Shown: in pieces, positions 60,433 through 64,000 of the stretch
Layout: the number at the start of each line of letters is the position of its first letter
How positions within the stretch are numbered: position 1 is the stretch's first letter
DNA from: JAAYDI01 sp052034005
GTDB taxonomy: Bacteria; Planctomycetota; Planctomycetia; Pirellulales; Pirellulaceae
Length of the DNA stretch: 64,000 bases
Assembly (NCBI GenBank): GCA_052034005.1
Contig: JBPOJB010000034.1
Span: forward strand, 55,650-119,649
Reading direction: 5' to 3'
Notes under the pieces: model-generated
What the model saw: only the letters and a program-made list of their open reading frames with translations
Databases searched by the model: none
Told to the model about the DNA's origin: nothing
Position numbers and translations under genes: made by a program

Positions 60433-61159
60433 GAGAATACTCGCTGATCTCGCCGAATTTCTGCGGATGCCCACCATCAGGATCGACCTGATGTATTCGG
60501 CCACCGACGGGAACGACCCGTTCTATGGACAGCTCGTACTGGCGCATCATCGGGCAACACGGCGGCGGCACTGCAAGTTCCCGTTGCTGAAAGCCGGCAC
60601 ATGGGGCGTGGCAATCCATGTCTTGCCTCGAACATTCGATGAGTACTTCATGCAGATCGACGGCTCAGCCCGACGCAATGTCAAGAAAGCGCAACGCAAC
60701 GGATATACCTTCCAACGGATCGACTACAACGCCTGGCTGCGCGATATCCAGGCAATCCGATCGTCCGCCGCCGTCCGGCAAGGTGACATGCCGCCTGAGT
60801 ACCTGCACAACACGCCGGGGCTGTGCGCGAATCCGCCGTCGCGGACCCATTTCCACGACTACCCCTATTTCGGAGTCGTGTGCGAAGGCCATCTATGGAG
60901 CTATGCGGGGTGCCTGATCAGCGGTGAACTGTGCATGATCGAGCACATTCTCGGGCACGCCGACAGGCACTCAGACGGTATTGTGCCCATGCTCATTGTG
61001 GGGATAGCGCAGTATGTATTGCAGCACCATCCGCATGTAAGGTGCTACGGCTATGGTTCTTACTTCGGCGCGAGACCGACCATGCGAAGATTCAAACGCA
61101 AGTTCGGCTTCGTGCCGCACCATGTGGAATGGCTGATGTCGGATAACCATCTTGGCTGA
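60422..61159 (+). CDS. FemAB/GNAT-like putative acyl- or aminoacyltransferase
   Basis: The 245-residue soluble protein includes FDEYFMQIDGSARRNVKKAQ, a pattern typical of FemAB-like peptidyltransferase/GNAT-fold proteins, and a second half with WSYAGCLISGELCMIEHILG and HSDGIVPMLIVGIAQYVL, as in lipid II bridge and polysaccharide-associated relatives. It is about one GNAT domain in length, shorter than true FemA (two domains). A transfer of an amino or acyl group to the glycan is inferred. Overlaps the GT2 gene by 11 bp. Confidence 0.6.
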   Translation: MALKRILADLAEFLRMPTIRIDLMYSATDGNDPFYGQLVLAHHRATRRRHCKFPLLKAGTWGVAIHVLPRTFDEYFMQIDGSARRNVKKAQRNGYTFQRIDYNAWLRDIQAIRSSAAVRQGDMPPEYLHNTPGLCANPPSRTHFHDYPYFGVVCEGHLWSYAGCLISGELCMIEHILGHADRHSDGIVPMLIVGIAQYVLQHHPHVRCYGYGSYFGARPTMRRFKRKFGFVPHHVEWLMSDNHLG

Positions 61160-61219
61160 GTTCCCTGCCGGGTCCGCCGCGGCCGGCACGGTGGCGAGCC
61201 GCGGCGCGGGAGTACCGAA

Positions 61220-63145
61220 ATGCTGGAAGTCAATCGCTTGGGCCGATCGCGCGTGCACGAAGCACACTGTCGTGCCCGCAGCATGACGGAGCTGGATCCG
61301 GCAGATGCCGCCGCCCTGGCAGCCATCGAGCGATTGACACACCTGGCACCGACGTTTCCCGGCGAGCATTGCACGGAATGTGCAGCGCCGGACTGCCACA
61401 GCAGCTGCGATTTGTTCCAGCGCGCTCCGACCGGACTCTGCCGGAGATTCGCGGATGGGATTGTCGTCCGGTGGCCCACGGGTGGGCCATTCGCCTGCAC
61501 GATGGAAGTCCTGTTCAAGGAGTGGGGCCGCCTGCTGTGTGTTGGCAACACGTGGTGTGTCAGCCGACCGTGGTATTGGGCGCTGTCCACTGTGCTGGTC
61601 GCGTCCGGTCGTCTGAGCAGTCTGCTCCAGGCTATGTTCCGGTTTCTTCCGAGCCGAACTCACTGGCGGATCACGGACAAGATCCGCGGCCTGGGGAACC
61701 GCATCCCGCGACTGCTCAACCACCTGGCAGCACGCGGGTGCGGCACGCCGGCCACGAATCTGCTGGCTGTGATCGGCAATCCGGGCCGGGAGCCTGTCAC
61801 ACTCGAAATCGCCTTGTCAGGCTTCGGCGACTCACAAGGCGGCCGAAGCTGGCGCCACGCGACGACAGTCCCTCATGGGTGGCACGTCGTCTCAATTCCG
61901 ATTACAGCCTTCGCCCCGGTGATCGATGTGCAGGGCCTCTTCCGGATCAGCCTGGTGCCTTTGATCGAACGACCGACGCTCCTGCAGGTCGCCTATTTCG
62001 GGTTTGCAGCCTCGCTGGAGGCGCCTGCCGCCGCCCCCGATGGGGCAGAGCCCATGACACAAGTGGCCGACGACAAGACTGCGCCGAAGATCAAAGCCCT
62101 GGTCGTCGATCTGGATAATACGCTGTGGGACGGGATCGTCTTGGAGGATCCCGCAGCGACCTACGCACTCAAGCCCGGGGTTGCGGATGTCCTCGCCGAG
62201 TTGGACCGTCGAGGGATCCTGCTGAGCATCGCCAGCAAGAATAACGCCGACGACGTCCGGCCGATCCTTGAGCGTCAGGGGATCTGGGACCTGTTCCTGC
62301 ACCCTCAGATATCCTGGCAGGCGAAGAGTGTCAGCATCGAGGCGATCGTGCGACAATTGAACATCGGAATGGATACGGTGGCCTTCATCGACGACTCCGA
62401 GTTTGAGCGGGCGGAGGTCGGCGCGTCCTTGCCGGCAGTGCGTGTGTACGATGCGACGCAACTCATCCGACTTGTCGAGCGGGATGAGTTCACCGTGCCT
62501 GTGACCGTGGAATCGCAGCGGCGCAGGCAGTTGTACCGCGAGGAGCAGGACCGCACCTTCGCCTTCGAGGAATCCTCCGGAAGCTACGCTGATTTCCTCG
62601 TTTCTTGCCAGATCCGGCTCGGGCTGGAAGAGATTGCTGAGCAGAGCATGGAGCGCGTGCAGGAGCTGGTCCAGCGCACCAACCAGCTGAACTACTCGGG
62701 TAACCGTTACACGCGCACGGATCTGAGCCGGATCCTGGAGCGTGCGGGCGTGGTCCCGGTGGTCATCCGGTGTGAAGACCGGTTCGGCAGCTACGGCATC
62801 GTCGGGTTCTCGCTGCTGCAGGTCGTCGGAGACGGGATCGAGATCAAGGATCTGATGCTGTCCTGCCGCGTCCAAGGCAAGCAGATCGAGCACGCGTTCC
62901 TGTCGCACCTCGTGCAGGAAGCGGCGATTGCCGGTTGGGAGCAGGTGACCTGTCACTATGTTCGCACCGCTCGCAATGCGGCGGCCGCCCGCGTGTTTGA
63001 GGACCTGGAGTTCCGGCGGGACGGCCGGCGCGGCAACTCGGAGACGTACGTACAGGAGTGCGCAACCTGGCGGCATCGCCGGTTTCCCGCCACCGTCGTG
63101 GACGACATGCGACTGGGGGCCCGCCTGTCGGCGGCACGGCCATGA
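61220..63145 (+). CDS. FkbH-like HAD-IIIC protein with Cys-motif N-terminal domain and GNAT-like end
   Basis: The 641-residue protein has three parts. Residues 1 to about 290 form an uncharacterised domain with a Cys block, HCTECAAPDCHSSCDLF plus a further Cys 11 residues on. A HAD domain follows with the nucleophile motif DLDNTLWDG (Asp297) and SIASKNN and FIDDSEFERAEV. The C-terminal part (QRTNQLNYSGNRYTR to the end) is the GNAT-like domain of FkbH proteins. FkbH enzymes make glyceryl-thioesters from bisphosphoglycerate, or act on related acyl carriers. No ACP gene is seen in the window. ATG preceded by GGGAG. Confidence 0.85.
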   Translation: MLEVNRLGRSRVHEAHCRARSMTELDPADAAALAAIERLTHLAPTFPGEHCTECAAPDCHSSCDLFQRAPTGLCRRFADGIVVRWPTGGPFACTMEVLFKEWGRLLCVGNTWCVSRPWYWALSTVLVASGRLSSLLQAMFRFLPSRTHWRITDKIRGLGNRIPRLLNHLAARGCGTPATNLLAVIGNPGREPVTLEIALSGFGDSQGGRSWRHATTVPHGWHVVSIPITAFAPVIDVQGLFRISLVPLIERPTLLQVAYFGFAASLEAPAAAPDGAEPMTQVADDKTAPKIKALVVDLDNTLWDGIVLEDPAATYALKPGVADVLAELDRRGILLSIASKNNADDVRPILERQGIWDLFLHPQISWQAKSVSIEAIVRQLNIGMDTVAFIDDSEFERAEVGASLPAVRVYDATQLIRLVERDEFTVPVTVESQRRRQLYREEQDRTFAFEESSGSYADFLVSCQIRLGLEEIAEQSMERVQELVQRTNQLNYSGNRYTRTDLSRILERAGVVPVVIRCEDRFGSYGIVGFSLLQVVGDGIEIKDLMLSCRVQGKQIEHAFLSHLVQEAAIAGWEQVTCHYVRTARNAAAARVFEDLEFRRDGRRGNSETYVQECATWRHRRFPATVVDDMRLGARLSAARP

Positions 63146-63951
63146 AGGGACTACTGCTGCCCATCTACAACTGGTTCGCATACCCCCACCGCCTGGCGGC
63201 GATCAGGCCTTTCGTCGGCGCACCGCATCCGCGCGTGTTGGACATCGGATGCGGCAATCATAGCCCGAAGACCACCAAGCGCTACATGCCGGACTGCATC
63301 TACCACGGCGTCGATAACCGGCGCTGGAACCGGGACGACGAGGACGACCGGCTGATCGATCGGTTCTTCGACATCGACCTTGACTCGCCCGGATGCCTGG
63401 CGCAGATCCCCGGCGGTTACTATGACGTAGTGATCTGCAGCCACGTGCTGGAACATCTTTGCCGGCCCTATGACCTGGTCGGTGCGCTGGTCCCGAAGCT
63501 GGCGTCGGGCGGCGTGTTGTTCATCGAAGTCCCATCTCGCCGAAGCCTGAAGCTCCCCCGTGCCGCCCGCGGATGGCTGTGTGTGCGAGGATGCCTCAAC
63601 TTTGCCGACGACGAGACGCACAAGACTATGGTCGACCTGGAACGGGTGACCGACATATTGCGTGAAAGTGGCTTGGACGCGCGCGACCCCGCGACGAGCG
63701 TCTTATGGCGGCGTATCCTGTTGCTGCCCCTGTACCTAGTGGCGGCCTTGGCGGTCAAGGGGTTCGTTCCGGCGAGTCTATTGTGGGACATTTGCGGCTT
63801 CGCGCGCAGCGTGACTGCAGTGGCAAGAAAAGCCCGAGGCCCACTGCCGAAGCGATCTGTCGCGCTACGAGGACTAAATGACCGTGCGCGATTCGTGAAG
63901 ATGACAGAAGTTCATGCTGCTTTTCTGCTTAGCGGTTGCGGGCCGACCTGA
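63142..63951 (+). CDS. class I SAM-dependent methyltransferase
   Basis: The 269-residue protein shows VLDIGCGNHSPKTTKRYMPD, YHGVDNRRWNRDDED and DVVICSHVLEHLCRPYDL, then a hydrophobic segment (ILLLPLYLVAALAVKGFV) that may lie on the membrane. ATGA overlap with the FkbH-like gene. The last 49 bp of the window hold no recognised feature; the locus probably continues. Confidence 0.85.
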   Translation: MKGLLLPIYNWFAYPHRLAAIRPFVGAPHPRVLDIGCGNHSPKTTKRYMPDCIYHGVDNRRWNRDDEDDRLIDRFFDIDLDSPGCLAQIPGGYYDVVICSHVLEHLCRPYDLVGALVPKLASGGVLFIEVPSRRSLKLPRAARGWLCVRGCLNFADDETHKTMVDLERVTDILRESGLDARDPATSVLWRRILLLPLYLVAALAVKGFVPASLLWDICGFARSVTAVARKARGPLPKRSVALRGLNDRARFVKMTEVHAAFLLSGCGPT

Positions 63952-64000
63952 TTGCGGTCACGGAGGTAGCGAAGAACGTTGTCAATCAGCTCCGTCATAG

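Overview
The window is about 64 kb of GC-rich DNA (roughly two thirds G+C by eye), densely packed with genes on both strands. No rRNA, tRNA, phage, transposase or CRISPR array was seen. The gene content points to the PVC group, most likely Planctomycetota: Tat-exported Gfo/Idh/MocA dehydrogenases, a DUF1080 protein, a neutral-ceramidase-like secreted protein, an HzsA-like multidomain heme protein, an AmmeMemoRadiSam operon, secreted GH29/GH28/GH109-like proteins, and palindromic or heptameric repeats in the spacers. A neighbouring group such as Hydrogenedentota cannot be excluded from sequence alone.

Left part (1-11 kb): the C-terminal part of an ApbE-type flavin transferase, MsrA, a small STAS protein, IlvD (minus strand), a two-gene operon for a fucose-isomerase-like protein and a GH109-like oxidoreductase (minus strand), then a histidine kinase overlapping its sigma-54 response regulator. 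About 240 bp beyond the regulator lies a well-formed -24/-12 (sigma-54) promoter in front of a small protein with two cysteine boxes.

Middle part (11-42 kb): secreted catabolic and redox functions. These are a ceramidase-like protein; a minus-strand operon of a Memo-AMMECR1 fusion lipoprotein, a membrane spermidine-synthase-like protein, a two-helix membrane protein, a Tat-signal radical SAM protein and a clan GH-A glycosidase; a GH29 fucosidase with a CBM32-like domain followed by a beta-helix protein; a three-PAS NarL-type kinase; an HzsA-like diheme protein; two more Gfo/Idh/MocA proteins; a thiolase/CoA-transferase pair; an unknown helical protein; a DUF1080 protein; an MFS transporter; a shortened PQQ-like propeller; and a GH28-like beta-helix protein. 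Together they suggest harvesting of fucose- or amino-sugar-containing polysaccharides, but substrates are inferred from families only.

Right part (42.5 kb to the end): a large plus-strand surface-polysaccharide locus with many ATGA or short overlaps. It contains a Wza-like export lipoprotein, a Cys-rich lipoprotein, an O-antigen ligase/polymerase, a Wzm/Wzt-type ABC exporter, four methyltransferases, five glycosyltransferases plus one broken glycosyltransferase gene, and a set of unusual tailoring enzymes (asparagine synthase, PaaK-like adenylating enzyme, FemAB/GNAT-like protein, FkbH-like HAD protein). The locus runs off the right edge. A repeat-rich spacer with a gene remnant (41.6-42.5 kb) separates it from the catabolic region.

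The observations most worth following are the apparently extracytoplasmic AmmeMemoRadiSam operon, the sigma-54 circuit ending in the double-Cys-box protein, the acyl/aminoacyl tailoring set of the polysaccharide locus, and the recurring 7-bp tandem repeats in spacers.
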